A stretch of DNA of 64,000 nucleotides, from assembly GCF_900112245.1 (NCBI RefSeq), contig NZ_FOYX01000002.1, positions 620,001 to 684,000 on the forward strand, written 5' to 3'. Under the pieces are notes generated by a model. It was not told the origin of the DNA, made no database searches, and saw only the letters and a program-made list of their open reading frames with translations. The stretch comes from Maribacter stanieri. GTDB taxonomy: Bacteria; Bacteroidota; Bacteroidia; Flavobacteriales; Flavobacteriaceae. Shown here piece by piece: positions 9,241 to 17,563 of this stretch. How positions within the stretch are numbered: position 1 is the first letter of the stretch; each line of letters opens with the position of its first letter. The translations under genes and the position numbers were made by a program.

Positions 9241-9289
9241 TGCTTTTTATTTAACAACTAATAATAAAGCTAAATAAAAATATTGATGA

Positions 9290-9332
9290 TGACGAATATC
9301 ATACTATTTGTCATGATCTATTTTTAATTTTA
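9290..9332 (+). promoter_or_regulatory. Crp/Fnr-like operator plus -7 element for usp copy 4
   Basis: TGACGAATATCA (9290-9301) has its centre 33 bp from that of TAATTTTA (9325-9332); the usp start is at 9353. The same 12-mer occurs before the WG-repeat gene in reverse orientation. Being between divergent genes, it could also act on the thioredoxin gene. Confidence 0.7.
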
Positions 9333-9352
9333 AAGTATTAAATAACAGTACT

Positions 9353-10186
9353 ATGACACGTATTTTATTACCAACAGACTTTTCAGAAAACTCTTTAACT
9401 GCCATTCGATATGGTTTAACACTATACAAAGATTTAAAGTGTTCTTTTTTTCTTTTAAATAGTTACATGCCTCCGGTCTATCATACAGAATACCTAATGG
9501 GTAGCCCAGCACAAATTGGTCTTGGAGATATCGTTCAACAGAATTCTCAAGATAACCTTGAAAATCTGAAGAAAAAATTAGAAAAAGAATTTGAAAATCC
9601 ATTGCATACTTTCACTACCCATTCTGCACTTAATGTGCTTTCTAGCGAGGTAGCAAGAACCGTAGAAGCAGAAGGTATAGATGTTATTATTATGGGCACA
9701 CAAGGTGCTACAGGTGCAAAAGAAATACTATTGGGTACTAACACGGTACATGTTATTAAAAATTCTAAATGCCCAGTATTGGTTATTCCTTCTGGTTTTG
9801 AATATGAAGTACCAGAACAGATACTTTTCCCTAATGACTTTGAGGTTTCATTAAATAAAGAAAGCCTGGCTTCTCTTCTTAAAATTGTAAACTCTCATGT
9901 GTCGCAAGTAAACGTTATGCATGTTTATACGGGCAATGAACTTACTATTGTTCAAAAGAAAAATAAAGAACAACTTGCTAATGTACTATCTGAAAACGGA
10001 TTTTTTCACGAGGTAAAAAGCAATGAGATTATTACCGCAATCAATGAATTTCAGATTAAGCAAAAAATAAATTTATTGGTTATGGTGCAAAACAAACACA
10101 CCTTTCTAGAACGCTTATTTATAGAACCGGTAATTAAGAAAATTGGCTTTCACGTTACCGTTCCTTTCTTAGTAATACTACAATAA
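9353..10186 (+). CDS. Universal stress protein, two UspA domains (copy 4)
   Basis: A 277-residue tandem UspA protein. The N-terminal nucleotide-binding motif is GTQGATGAKEILLGTN, with KCPVLVIP after it. The C-terminal half ends with LLVMVQNKHTFLERLFIEPVIKKI-type sequence and no glycine motif. It is followed 5 bp later by copy 5, so the two form an operon behind the operator at 9290. Its predicted role is nucleotide-dependent stress survival, as for the other copies. Confidence 0.9.
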   Translation: MTRILLPTDFSENSLTAIRYGLTLYKDLKCSFFLLNSYMPPVYHTEYLMGSPAQIGLGDIVQQNSQDNLENLKKKLEKEFENPLHTFTTHSALNVLSSEVARTVEAEGIDVIIMGTQGATGAKEILLGTNTVHVIKNSKCPVLVIPSGFEYEVPEQILFPNDFEVSLNKESLASLLKIVNSHVSQVNVMHVYTGNELTIVQKKNKEQLANVLSENGFFHEVKSNEIITAINEFQIKQKINLLVMVQNKHTFLERLFIEPVIKKIGFHVTVPFLVILQ

Positions 10187-10191
10187 TAATT

Positions 10192-11040
10192 ATGAAAATT
10201 AAAAACATTCTTGTAGCAACAGACTTTTCTAATGAAGCCTATAATGCGCTTTATTATGCTACTCAAATTTTTGCAACGGAACAATGTACTTTCCATATTG
10301 TTCATTCATACGATGATATTGTAGTAAGTGCTAAAAGTGCACTATTCACAGGACAGAAAGAGATGGAAAAATTACAAAACTCATCTCAAGAAAACCTTAC
10401 CAAGACAATGCACAAAATTGTACTTGATACGGAAAATGAATTACATAAATTCAAAACCATATCTAGCAAAGGAAATCTTACTAAAGTAATAGCCAATACC
10501 ATAGACACCAATGAAATTGACCTCGTAGTTGTGGGTAACAAGGGTAAAACAGGGGCTAAAGAATTATTTATGGGCAGTAATACCATTCAAATTGCAAATA
10601 CTATTACTAAATGCCCTATTCTAGCCATACCCAAAGAGATTGCCTTTAAACCTGTAAATGAAATAGCCTTTGTTACCGACTATAAAAAAGGGTGTACAAA
10701 AAATACTATTTCAATGTTATTGAATATCGCTGCTATAACCGATGCCTCTATTGCTGTTTTACATGTTAATGAAGAAGAATTAATGACAAGCAAACAGGTT
10801 TCTAATCAAAAATTATTAGATAAGTGCTTAACTAAAATACCGCATAGTTATGATGAAATCTGGAACTATGCCGACAAAGCGAATGTTATACAAGATTTTA
10901 TTGTAGAAAGAGATATAAATATACTGGCAATGGCATACCATAGAAGAAAATTCTTTGAACGATTCTTACATGAGCCGGTTATAATGGATTTAAGTATTTA
11001 TGCTAAAATCCCATTTTTAATTTTACCCTTACAAGACTGA
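10192..11040 (+). CDS. Universal stress protein, two UspA domains (copy 5)
   Basis: A 282-residue tandem UspA protein. The nucleotide motif is GNKGKTGAKELFMGSN, with Asn and Lys variations but all three key glycines and the Ser kept. The second domain shows MAYHRRKFFERFLHEPVIMDL in the position of the lost loop. The gene starts 5 bp after copy 4. Its TGA stop codon (11038-11040) is the first three bases of the palindromic operator of copy 6, so coding end and operator are fused. Confidence 0.9.
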   Translation: MKIKNILVATDFSNEAYNALYYATQIFATEQCTFHIVHSYDDIVVSAKSALFTGQKEMEKLQNSSQENLTKTMHKIVLDTENELHKFKTISSKGNLTKVIANTIDTNEIDLVVVGNKGKTGAKELFMGSNTIQIANTITKCPILAIPKEIAFKPVNEIAFVTDYKKGCTKNTISMLLNIAAITDASIAVLHVNEEELMTSKQVSNQKLLDKCLTKIPHSYDEIWNYADKANVIQDFIVERDINILAMAYHRRKFFERFLHEPVIMDLSIYAKIPFLILPLQD

Positions 11041-11080
11041 TATTTATCATAGTAATTCATTTGTTTGAACTATACATTTA
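11038..11080 (+). promoter_or_regulatory. Crp/Fnr-like operator plus -7 element for usp copy 6
   Basis: TGATATTTATCA (11038-11049) is 33 bp centre to centre from TACATTTA (11073-11080), with the usp start at 11105. The left half-site TGA is also the stop codon of usp copy 5. Confidence 0.75.
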
Positions 11081-11104
11081 AGAAATAATATAAATCTGTC
11101 ACCT

Positions 11105-11944
11105 ATGAATAAGCGTATTTTAATACCTACGGATTTTTCTAAAAATGCTTTAAACGCAATTAGATATACAATTGATTTATATGCTAAATTAAATTGTGAT
11201 TTTTATTTTTTAAATGTATTTAGTTTTGAACAATACACAACCAATAGTTTAAATATTCCTGAAGAAGGCAGTGCTGTTTTCGAAGAGGCAAAACTAGATT
11301 CTGAAAAGAATTTTGTAAAGCTAATAGATACGCTTGCTTTACATATAGACAACCCCAAGCACAATTATTATACAGTATCTACTTCTAATTTTCTATCCGA
11401 AGCTATCAAAAATCTAATAGCAGAAAAAGATATAGATTTAGTGGCAATGGGTACAAAAGGTGCTTCAGGAACAAAAGGTGTTCTTTTTGGTAGTAATACT
11501 GTTATGGCAATGGAAAAAATCAGGGAATGCCCTGTTTTGGCAATTCCTGAGCATGTTTCGTTTATGTCACCAAAAGAAATTGTTTTCCCTACAGATTTTA
11601 AAGATGTTTTTAAAAGATCGGAATTTAGATACCTTATAGAATTGGCTAAAATGCACAATGCAGAAATTGCCATTTTACACCTTGACAAGAAAAAAGAACT
11701 GACCGAAACTCAACTAAACAATAAGCAGTTGTTAGCGGCAATTTTTAGTGAAACACCTCATCATTTTCATACAATTACAGAAAAAAGTTTAGGTAAGGGT
11801 ATAGAAAGTTTTATTGAAAGTAGAGATAGTGATATGGTGGCATTCATTAATCGTAAACATTTCTTTTTTGGAAGTGTTTTCTCTAGACCTCTAATTAAAG
11901 AAATTGGCTATGACAGTGATGTTCCAATTTTAGCATTGCATTGA
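11105..11944 (+). CDS. Universal stress protein, two UspA domains (copy 6)
   Basis: A 279-residue tandem UspA protein starting MNKRILIPTDFSKNAL. The N-terminal nucleotide motif is GTKGASGTKGVLFGSN followed by ECPVLAIP. The C-terminal domain carries VAFINRKHFFFGSVFSRPLIKEI and no binding loop. It has its own operator module and is followed by a hairpin terminator at 12008-12042 before the mscS gene. Confidence 0.9.
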   Translation: MNKRILIPTDFSKNALNAIRYTIDLYAKLNCDFYFLNVFSFEQYTTNSLNIPEEGSAVFEEAKLDSEKNFVKLIDTLALHIDNPKHNYYTVSTSNFLSEAIKNLIAEKDIDLVAMGTKGASGTKGVLFGSNTVMAMEKIRECPVLAIPEHVSFMSPKEIVFPTDFKDVFKRSEFRYLIELAKMHNAEIAILHLDKKKELTETQLNNKQLLAAIFSETPHHFHTITEKSLGKGIESFIESRDSDMVAFINRKHFFFGSVFSRPLIKEIGYDSDVPILALH

Positions 11945-12007
11945 TTTTAATTTTAGATCGTGATAAGATAATTTTTAAGCATTTTTAGTTGGTTAATGTT
12001 TAAAATT

Positions 12008-12045
12008 AAAACCGTCAAAGAAATCATTTCATTGGCGGTTTTTTT
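12008..12045 (+). terminator. Hairpin terminator between usp 6 and mscS
   Basis: AAAACCGTCAA and TTGGCGGTTTT pair (one G-U) around a 13-base loop and are followed by a T run. The mscS start codon lies only 11 bp after the T run, so mscS transcripts must cross the hairpin or start inside it. This suggests partial read-through or leader control. Confidence 0.7.
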
Positions 12046-12056
12046 AAAATCTCCAT

Positions 12057-12956
12057 ATGGATATACTTTCAACATTATTAGAAAACGCTACACTAGTTAA
12101 AATATTAAAACTAATTGCGTGGATACTCTTCATTATTTTCATAATCGGGTTTATTAGAAAAATTCTTAAAAAAAGAATTGAAGATATTTCTATTAGATAT
12201 AAAGCACAAAAGGGTGTAGAAATAGTTGGTTACGTACTTATTATTTTTATGATATTAATGGCATTTACCGTTGATAGTTTTAAAGATTATACCATAATAA
12301 TTGGACTATTTACGGCAGGTATCACCTTTACACTACAAGAATTAATTTTAAGTATTGCAGGGTCTTTTTATATATTTTTTGTTCGCGTTTACAAACCTGG
12401 TGATCGTATCGAAATCAATAATATTACGGGAGATGTCATTGATATTGATAGTATTTATACAACGATAATGGAAATTGGTGAATGGGTAAGCAGTGACAAT
12501 TATTCTGGTAGAATTGTAAAGATTAGCAATGCATTTGTTTTTAAAGGACCTATTAAAAATTATTCGATGGATTTTCCTTTCGTTTGGGATGAATTAAATA
12601 TTCTCATCGCCTATGGTTCTGACGCTGACCTCGCAAAATCTATTATGATGAACAGTGCTAATGAACTGCTATGTGATTACACTGAAAAATCTAAGGCAAA
12701 ATGGGAAGAAATGGTGGCTCATTATTACATTGAAAATGCGACAATAGAACCAACCATTGCGATGAACCTTACAGATAATTGGATTCAATTAAACCTTAGA
12801 TACATTACTGATTATAAAAGAAGAAGAAATACAAAACACACCTTATTTCAACAAATTGAACAAGCAATTTCTAAAACTGATGGTAAGGTAATCTTAGCAT
12901 CTACAACACTACAGTTATTAGAAATTCCGCCACTTAATGTTAATTTAAAAAAGTAA
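12057..12956 (+). CDS. MscS-family mechanosensitive channel
   Basis: An inner-membrane protein of 299 residues. Hydrophobic segments lie near 15-35, 50-70 and 75-110; the last (GLFTAGITFTLQELILSIAGSFYIFF) is the pore-lining helix followed by the beta domain (YKPGDRIEINNITGDVIDI) typical of MscS. Expected to release solutes on hypo-osmotic shock. It starts right after a terminator hairpin and ends 1 bp before the ATP-cone nuclease gene, so it heads a three-gene operon with the nuclease and the beta-CASP RNase. Confidence 0.88.
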   Translation: MDILSTLLENATLVKILKLIAWILFIIFIIGFIRKILKKRIEDISIRYKAQKGVEIVGYVLIIFMILMAFTVDSFKDYTIIIGLFTAGITFTLQELILSIAGSFYIFFVRVYKPGDRIEINNITGDVIDIDSIYTTIMEIGEWVSSDNYSGRIVKISNAFVFKGPIKNYSMDFPFVWDELNILIAYGSDADLAKSIMMNSANELLCDYTEKSKAKWEEMVAHYYIENATIEPTIAMNLTDNWIQLNLRYITDYKRRRNTKHTLFQQIEQAISKTDGKVILASTTLQLLEIPPLNVNLKK

Positions 12957-12957
12957 T

Positions 12958-13803
12958 ATGCAAAACCGGGAATCTATTGATATTATAAAATCTTCAGGGC
13001 AAAAAATGAAGTTTTCATTAGACAAGCTTAGAGATTCACTTAAGCATAGTGGTGCAAACCATGAGTTGGTGGAAGATATTGTAAGTAAAGTTTACGATGA
13101 GCTTTTTGATGGTATCACCACTAATGAAATCTACAATAGAGCATATGCTCTACTTAAAAAGAATAAATCTGTATTTGCATCTAAATATAAACTTAAAAAA
13201 GCCATTTACGAATTAGGTCCGACCGGATTTCCTTTTGAGCGTTTTATTGCTGAAATATTAAAATATTCTGGCTACAACGTAAAAGTTGGTGTCACATTAA
13301 CTGGATCTTGTGTTACTCATGAGATAGATGTTGTGGCAGATAAAAAGGAAAAGGTTACTATTATAGAATGTAAATTTCATAATGAAGAAGGGCGCAATTG
13401 TAATGTAAAAGTGCCATTATATATACATTCTAGATACAACGATGTAAAAGACCACTGGGTAACTAATAAAAATAATACTAAGCCATTAGATCTTGGCTGG
13501 GTGGTTACCAATACTAGATTTACCCAAGATGCTATTACCTATGGTAAATGTGCCAATCTCTATTTGTTAAGTTGGGATTACCCAGAGAAAGACGGACTCA
13601 AAGATAGAATTGATCGTTTAGGGCTCTACCCTATTACTGTCTCAAGTCTTTTATCTAAAAGAGAAAAACAATTTTTACTGAGCAGAAATGTGGTTTTATG
13701 CAGACAACTCATAAAGGATAAATTTTATTTGGATCATTTAGGAATATCTAGCGTAAGAAAAACAAAAATTCTAGAAGAAATTGAACAACTCTGTAAATCT
13801 TAA
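12958..13803 (+). CDS. ATP-cone domain fused to a PD-(D/E)XK (Mrr-like) nuclease domain
   Basis: A 281-residue soluble protein. Residues about 5-87 form an ATP-cone, the nucleotide-sensing domain of ribonucleotide reductases and NrdR (starting IIKSSGQKMKFSLDKLRDSL). Residues about 90-200 form an Mrr/restriction-endonuclease-like fold with the catalytic signature Asp124...Glu137-Cys-Lys139 (HEIDVVADKKEKVTIIECK). The C-terminal 60 residues are a helical tail. The combination suggests a nuclease gated by adenine nucleotides. It sits between mscS (1 bp gap) and a beta-CASP RNase (4 bp gap). Domain calls are firm; activity and substrate are inference. No modification methylase is nearby, so it is not an ordinary restriction system. 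Confidence 0.8.
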   Translation: MQNRESIDIIKSSGQKMKFSLDKLRDSLKHSGANHELVEDIVSKVYDELFDGITTNEIYNRAYALLKKNKSVFASKYKLKKAIYELGPTGFPFERFIAEILKYSGYNVKVGVTLTGSCVTHEIDVVADKKEKVTIIECKFHNEEGRNCNVKVPLYIHSRYNDVKDHWVTNKNNTKPLDLGWVVTNTRFTQDAITYGKCANLYLLSWDYPEKDGLKDRIDRLGLYPITVSSLLSKREKQFLLSRNVVLCRQLIKDKFYLDHLGISSVRKTKILEEIEQLCKS

Positions 13804-13807
13804 TAGC

Positions 13808-15178
13808 ATGAAAAAAGTTAGTCTAAAATTTTTAGGTGCCTCTGGTACGGTTACCGGTTCTAAATTTTATTTAGAAACTCCTGAATTGAATATTATGATA
13901 GATTGCGGCATGTTCCAAGGTCTCAAAGAGCTAAGGGAAAAGAACTGGGAGCCACTACCAATAGATGCTAGTAAAATAGATGTAGTACTATTAACGCATG
14001 GTCATTTAGACCATACCGGTTATCTACCTAGATTAGTAAAAGAAGGGTTCAAAGGTTCAATAATTGGTAGCTACCCTACTCTATCAATTGCACAAATCAT
14101 ATTACTTGATAGTGCTAAAATACAAGAAGAGCAGGCAAAGAAAGCAAATGAAGAAGGCTATTCCAAACACCCTAAAGCTTTACCATTTTATGATTTAAAA
14201 GAAGCTCAAAGAACTATTGATTTATTTTCTGGCAGACAGAAAGATGAATGGGTTCAGCTGTCAGATAATATTAGATTCAAATTTAGATACAACGGTCACA
14301 TCATTGGATCGACCTTTATTGAATTAGAGATTTTCGAAAAACTATTTGCTTTTTCTGGTGATGTTGGTAGATTAGACGATAAACTTTTATTACCTCCAGA
14401 AAGACCCGAATGGGCAGATTATTTATTCTTAGAAAGTACTTACGGCAACAAACTTCATCCAAAAGAAAATATTGCCGAAATTCTTAGTGACCTAGTTCAA
14501 AAGACCATACACGAAAGAGGAACATTGATCATACCCTCTTTTGCCGTTGAAAGGCTACAATTGCTCATGTATTTGTTTTGGCAATTATACAAGAAGAATA
14601 AAATACCCAACATACCCATATTTATAGATAGTCCTATGGGTAATAATGTGCTAGGTGTATTTGAGCAATTTACAGACTGGCATAAACTTAGTAAAGCTGA
14701 TTATGAAGCTATGTGTAATCATTTCAACATCATTACATCATACGCAGATACATGGAAAACTATAGATGACAAACGTCCTAAAATAGTTATTGCAGGTAGC
14801 GGTATGGTAACCGGTGGCAGGGTTTTAACTTATTTAAAACAACTAGTAGATGAACCTACAACAAAGGTATTACTGGTTGGTTACCAAGCCGAAGGTACAC
14901 GAGGCAGACAACTATTAGAAGGCACACATGAACTAAAATTATTTGGAAAATATTATCCTGTAAAAGCCAGTATTCATTTTATAGAAAGTCTTTCTGCACA
15001 TGCCGATCAGGCAGAACTTCTAAATTTTATAGATAATATTAAAAACACACCAGAAAAAGTCTTTCTTATTCATGGAGAACCAGGTGCTTTAGATGCTTTT
15101 AAGGTTAAAATTAGAGATACTAAAGGTTGGGACTGTCATATTCCTAAATTGGAAGAAAACATAGATTTATGGTTATAA
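13808..15178 (+). CDS. Metallo-beta-lactamase/beta-CASP RNase-like protein
   Basis: A 456-residue cytosolic hydrolase. The start at 13808 is chosen because it follows the upstream stop directly; the longer frame from 13781 would lie inside the nuclease gene. The metal-binding motif HGHLDH occupies residues 64-69 and the beta-CASP cap and C-terminal RMMBL segment (ESLSAHADQAELLNFI, then FLIHGEPGALDAF) are present. Relatives (CPSF73-like, YsxC-neighbour exonucleases) cleave or trim RNA. Placed with the ATP-cone nuclease and mscS in one operon, it probably acts in RNA turnover under the same condition as the usp genes (inference). Confidence 0.9.
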   Translation: MKKVSLKFLGASGTVTGSKFYLETPELNIMIDCGMFQGLKELREKNWEPLPIDASKIDVVLLTHGHLDHTGYLPRLVKEGFKGSIIGSYPTLSIAQIILLDSAKIQEEQAKKANEEGYSKHPKALPFYDLKEAQRTIDLFSGRQKDEWVQLSDNIRFKFRYNGHIIGSTFIELEIFEKLFAFSGDVGRLDDKLLLPPERPEWADYLFLESTYGNKLHPKENIAEILSDLVQKTIHERGTLIIPSFAVERLQLLMYLFWQLYKKNKIPNIPIFIDSPMGNNVLGVFEQFTDWHKLSKADYEAMCNHFNIITSYADTWKTIDDKRPKIVIAGSGMVTGGRVLTYLKQLVDEPTTKVLLVGYQAEGTRGRQLLEGTHELKLFGKYYPVKASIHFIESLSAHADQAELLNFIDNIKNTPEKVFLIHGEPGALDAFKVKIRDTKGWDCHIPKLEENIDLWL

Positions 15179-15213
15179 CTAATCAAAAGCCAGAAGGTTC
15201 ATATCATATTTAC

Positions 15214-15256
15214 TGACAATCGTCATATTCTTGATATTTTCTAAATAGTATCTTCG
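15214..15256 (+). promoter_or_regulatory. Crp/Fnr-like operator plus -7 element for the lipoprotein gene
   Basis: TGACAATCGTCA (15214-15225) is 33 bp centre to centre from TATCTTCG (15249-15256). The lipoprotein start codon is at 15287. Confidence 0.65.
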
Positions 15257-15286
15257 ACTTATAATCCAACTAAATTTACCTTTCTT

Positions 15287-15925
15287 ATGAAAAAGTTGAT
15301 CGTAGTATTGTCATTGATGTTAATGGGTTGTTCTTCTATTAGCTTAGTAGAGAATTGGAAAAATCCAGATATTGTATTATTCAATGCCAACAAAGTTTTA
15401 ATTGTAGGTATGGCACAGAGCGATGATACTAGAGAAAACTTTGAAAGTGAACTTCAAGAAGAATTTACTGATAGAAATGTTGAGGCATGGCGTAGTATTG
15501 ATATTTTCGACCTGTCGCTTACAGATTCTCGTAAGACCGATAAAGAATTGGATGCTGTTGAACAAAGTCTTTTAGACAAAGATTTTGATGCTATTCTTTT
15601 AACCAAAATTACAGGGTCGGAAGACCGCGATAATTTTGTAAAATCTATATCGCGTTGGGACGATCACCAAGCTAGGTTTAACGATGATTATTTAGAGCAC
15701 CAAGGCATATATTACGATGATGCTTACTACGAAAAATATACTGTTTACCATGCTGAAACTACATTGTACTGTATCTGCGAAGGAAAGGAAAGAGCTATGA
15801 TATGGAGAGGTATTATTGAAATTACAGAACCTGATAATATTGATAAGGCTATTAAAGATTATGTGAAATTAGTTATTACAGCTATGGAAGATCAAGATTT
15901 GGTTTTCACTTCACAGGTGGATTAA
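15287..15925 (+). CDS. Hypothetical lipoprotein
   Basis: A 212-residue protein with a lipoprotein signal (lipobox LMGC, Cys15). The mature part begins SSISLVENWKNPD, like DUF4136-type periplasmic proteins, and then has a nucleotide- or ligand-binding-like alpha/beta start (KVLIVGMAQSDDTRENFESEL). A Tyr/Asp/His-rich segment (YLEHQGIYYDDAYYEKYTVYH) lies near 145-165. Function unknown; membrane-anchored and periplasmic. It has its own stress operator and its stop codon is only 3 bp from that of the convergent phospholipase D-type gene. Confidence 0.7.
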   Translation: MKKLIVVLSLMLMGCSSISLVENWKNPDIVLFNANKVLIVGMAQSDDTRENFESELQEEFTDRNVEAWRSIDIFDLSLTDSRKTDKELDAVEQSLLDKDFDAILLTKITGSEDRDNFVKSISRWDDHQARFNDDYLEHQGIYYDDAYYEKYTVYHAETTLYCICEGKERAMIWRGIIEITEPDNIDKAIKDYVKLVITAMEDQDLVFTSQVD

Positions 15926-15928
15926 CAC

Positions 15929-17335
15929 TTAGAAAAGAGGACTAAGAACTTTACCTACTCCTTCTTTCAACTTTTTACCCCAAGGTCTTTTAATAAAATC
16001 ACTATATAATAACTCATTACTAACCGCACAATCATTTAAAAAGTCTGCTTTTAAGATTTTAGCAAAATCCTTGTTGTATATAATGGCATTTACCTCATAG
16101 TTCTGTTCAAAACTACGGTCATCTAAATTAGCTGTGCCAATAGATGTAATAGTATCATCACTTACTATTATTTTACTGTGCAAAAATCCGTCAGGGAATA
16201 GGAATATTCGAATACCAGATTTCAAGAACATTTCAAAATAAGAATGTACAGACCAACTCACAACCTTATTATCTGCATTTTCAGAAACCAATAACCTAAC
16301 ATCAACACCACTTAAAGCCGCAGTTTGCAATGCTTGTATCAAAGCTTGCCCTGGTATAATGTAAGGGTTTGTTATATAAAGATATTCTTTGGCTTTATTA
16401 ATAATTGAAAAATAAGTCTGTTCCAAAACAGGAAAATCATCATCGGGTCCTCCGGCGACAATTTGTACCAATTCACTAGAGTTCATTGGCAATTGATTGT
16501 ATAAGTGCTGTAAAGGCTGTAATAATTGAGTACTTACCAAATACCAATCTGTCATAAAAACCTGATCCAATTGTGTGGCTGCCGGTCCTTCTAATCTTAA
16601 GTGCATATCATGCCATTTGCCCAGACCTACTTGTCCTTTTAGATACTTATCAGAAATATTAATTCCGCCTGTAAAAGCTACTTTTCCATCTACAACAATA
16701 ATTTTTCTATGATTTCTATAATTCAAAGAATAAAAGTACCTGCCAAATTTAAAGGGAAGAAAAGAATACACCTCTACCCCAATGTCCAATAATTTTTTTA
16801 AATAGTTCTTGCTTAGCGTAAAGCTTCCAATACCGTCATAGATCATTCTTATGGCAATACCTTCATCAATTTTTTTCTTAAACAAAGCCATTAAGCGATC
16901 TGCTAACTCCCCTTCTTCAAAAATATAATATTGTATATGTATCTGTAATGTAGCTTGTTCCAAAGCATTAAAAATCGAATCAAAAGTTGTTTTACCATCT
17001 TTTAATAAATGTAGTTTGTTATGAGCCGTTGGCGGAAAGTGTGAATTTTTATAATTAAGGGTCATCAATTTTTTATACCTGCCATTAAACAAATTCACTT
17101 GTTCGGTATTCGGTTTGGGCAGTTTATTGAATAGGTCTTTCTTTAGACGTATAAGTTTTCGTTTGCGCCTGTTTCTTCCAATTACCAAGTAAAGAAATAT
17201 ACCACCTACGGGCAAGGCGAAAATAGCCATTATCCATGCCAAACTTTTTGTTGGTTTTGCCCCGTGTAAAATAATGGATAGCACGATTACAATTGTCAAT
17301 AAACTATAAATAACAATAAAAATAGTGGTCCACAT
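15929..17335 (-). CDS. cls: Cardiolipin synthase-like phospholipase D protein
   Basis: A 468-residue inner-membrane enzyme with two N-terminal membrane segments (about 4-24 and 32-52, PLDc_N) followed by two phospholipase D domains. The HKD motifs are complete: His209/Lys211/Asp216 (NHRKIIVVDGKVAFTGG) and His386/Lys388/Asp393 (LHSKIIVSDDTITSIGTAN). This is the architecture of bacterial cardiolipin synthases, which transfer phosphatidyl groups between phosphatidylglycerols. A match to the stress operator module lies upstream, linking membrane remodelling to the usp genes. Confidence 0.92.
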   Translation of the reverse strand: MWTTIFIVIYSLLTIVIVLSIILHGAKPTKSLAWIMAIFALPVGGIFLYLVIGRNRRKRKLIRLKKDLFNKLPKPNTEQVNLFNGRYKKLMTLNYKNSHFPPTAHNKLHLLKDGKTTFDSIFNALEQATLQIHIQYYIFEEGELADRLMALFKKKIDEGIAIRMIYDGIGSFTLSKNYLKKLLDIGVEVYSFLPFKFGRYFYSLNYRNHRKIIVVDGKVAFTGGINISDKYLKGQVGLGKWHDMHLRLEGPAATQLDQVFMTDWYLVSTQLLQPLQHLYNQLPMNSSELVQIVAGGPDDDFPVLEQTYFSIINKAKEYLYITNPYIIPGQALIQALQTAALSGVDVRLLVSENADNKVVSWSVHSYFEMFLKSGIRIFLFPDGFLHSKIIVSDDTITSIGTANLDDRSFEQNYEVNAIIYNKDFAKILKADFLNDCAVSNELLYSDFIKRPWGKKLKEGVGKVLSPLF

Positions 17336-17372
17336 GAATTTTATAGTTTTGAGAAAATCTCTAAATAAAGTA

Positions 17373-17415
17373 TTAAGATACCATTAAATTTTTCAACAAA
17401 ATATGACCACAATCA
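17373..17415 (-). promoter_or_regulatory. Candidate Crp/Fnr-like operator plus -7 element for cls
   Basis: TGACCACAATCA (17404-17415; minus strand TGATTGTGGTCA) has its centre 33 bp upstream of the minus-strand -7-like TATCTTAA (17373-17380). Operator and -7 are both weaker than in the other copies, but the spacing is exact. The start codon follows at 17335. Confidence 0.5.
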
Positions 17416-17563
17416 ACCAAAAAACCAGCACTGTGGTAATTTCAATTAATGAATCATAATCCCATTTTCATATCTTTAGGCAGCCCCTTTACCAAGGGCT
17501 GATTACAATTCATTCTAAAACCCTGATTGTTAAGGGTAAAACCAAAAACACCAAATTACACCA

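Noticed and set aside
9241..9289. Separate module promoter for the thioredoxin gene
   Set aside because: Octamer at the expected spacing is TATTATTA with two mismatches; left as a possibility in the usp 4 operator entry but not claimed.
12958..13803. Restriction-modification system at the ATP-cone/Mrr-like gene
   Set aside because: No methyltransferase or specificity gene is nearby; neighbours are mscS and a beta-CASP RNase.
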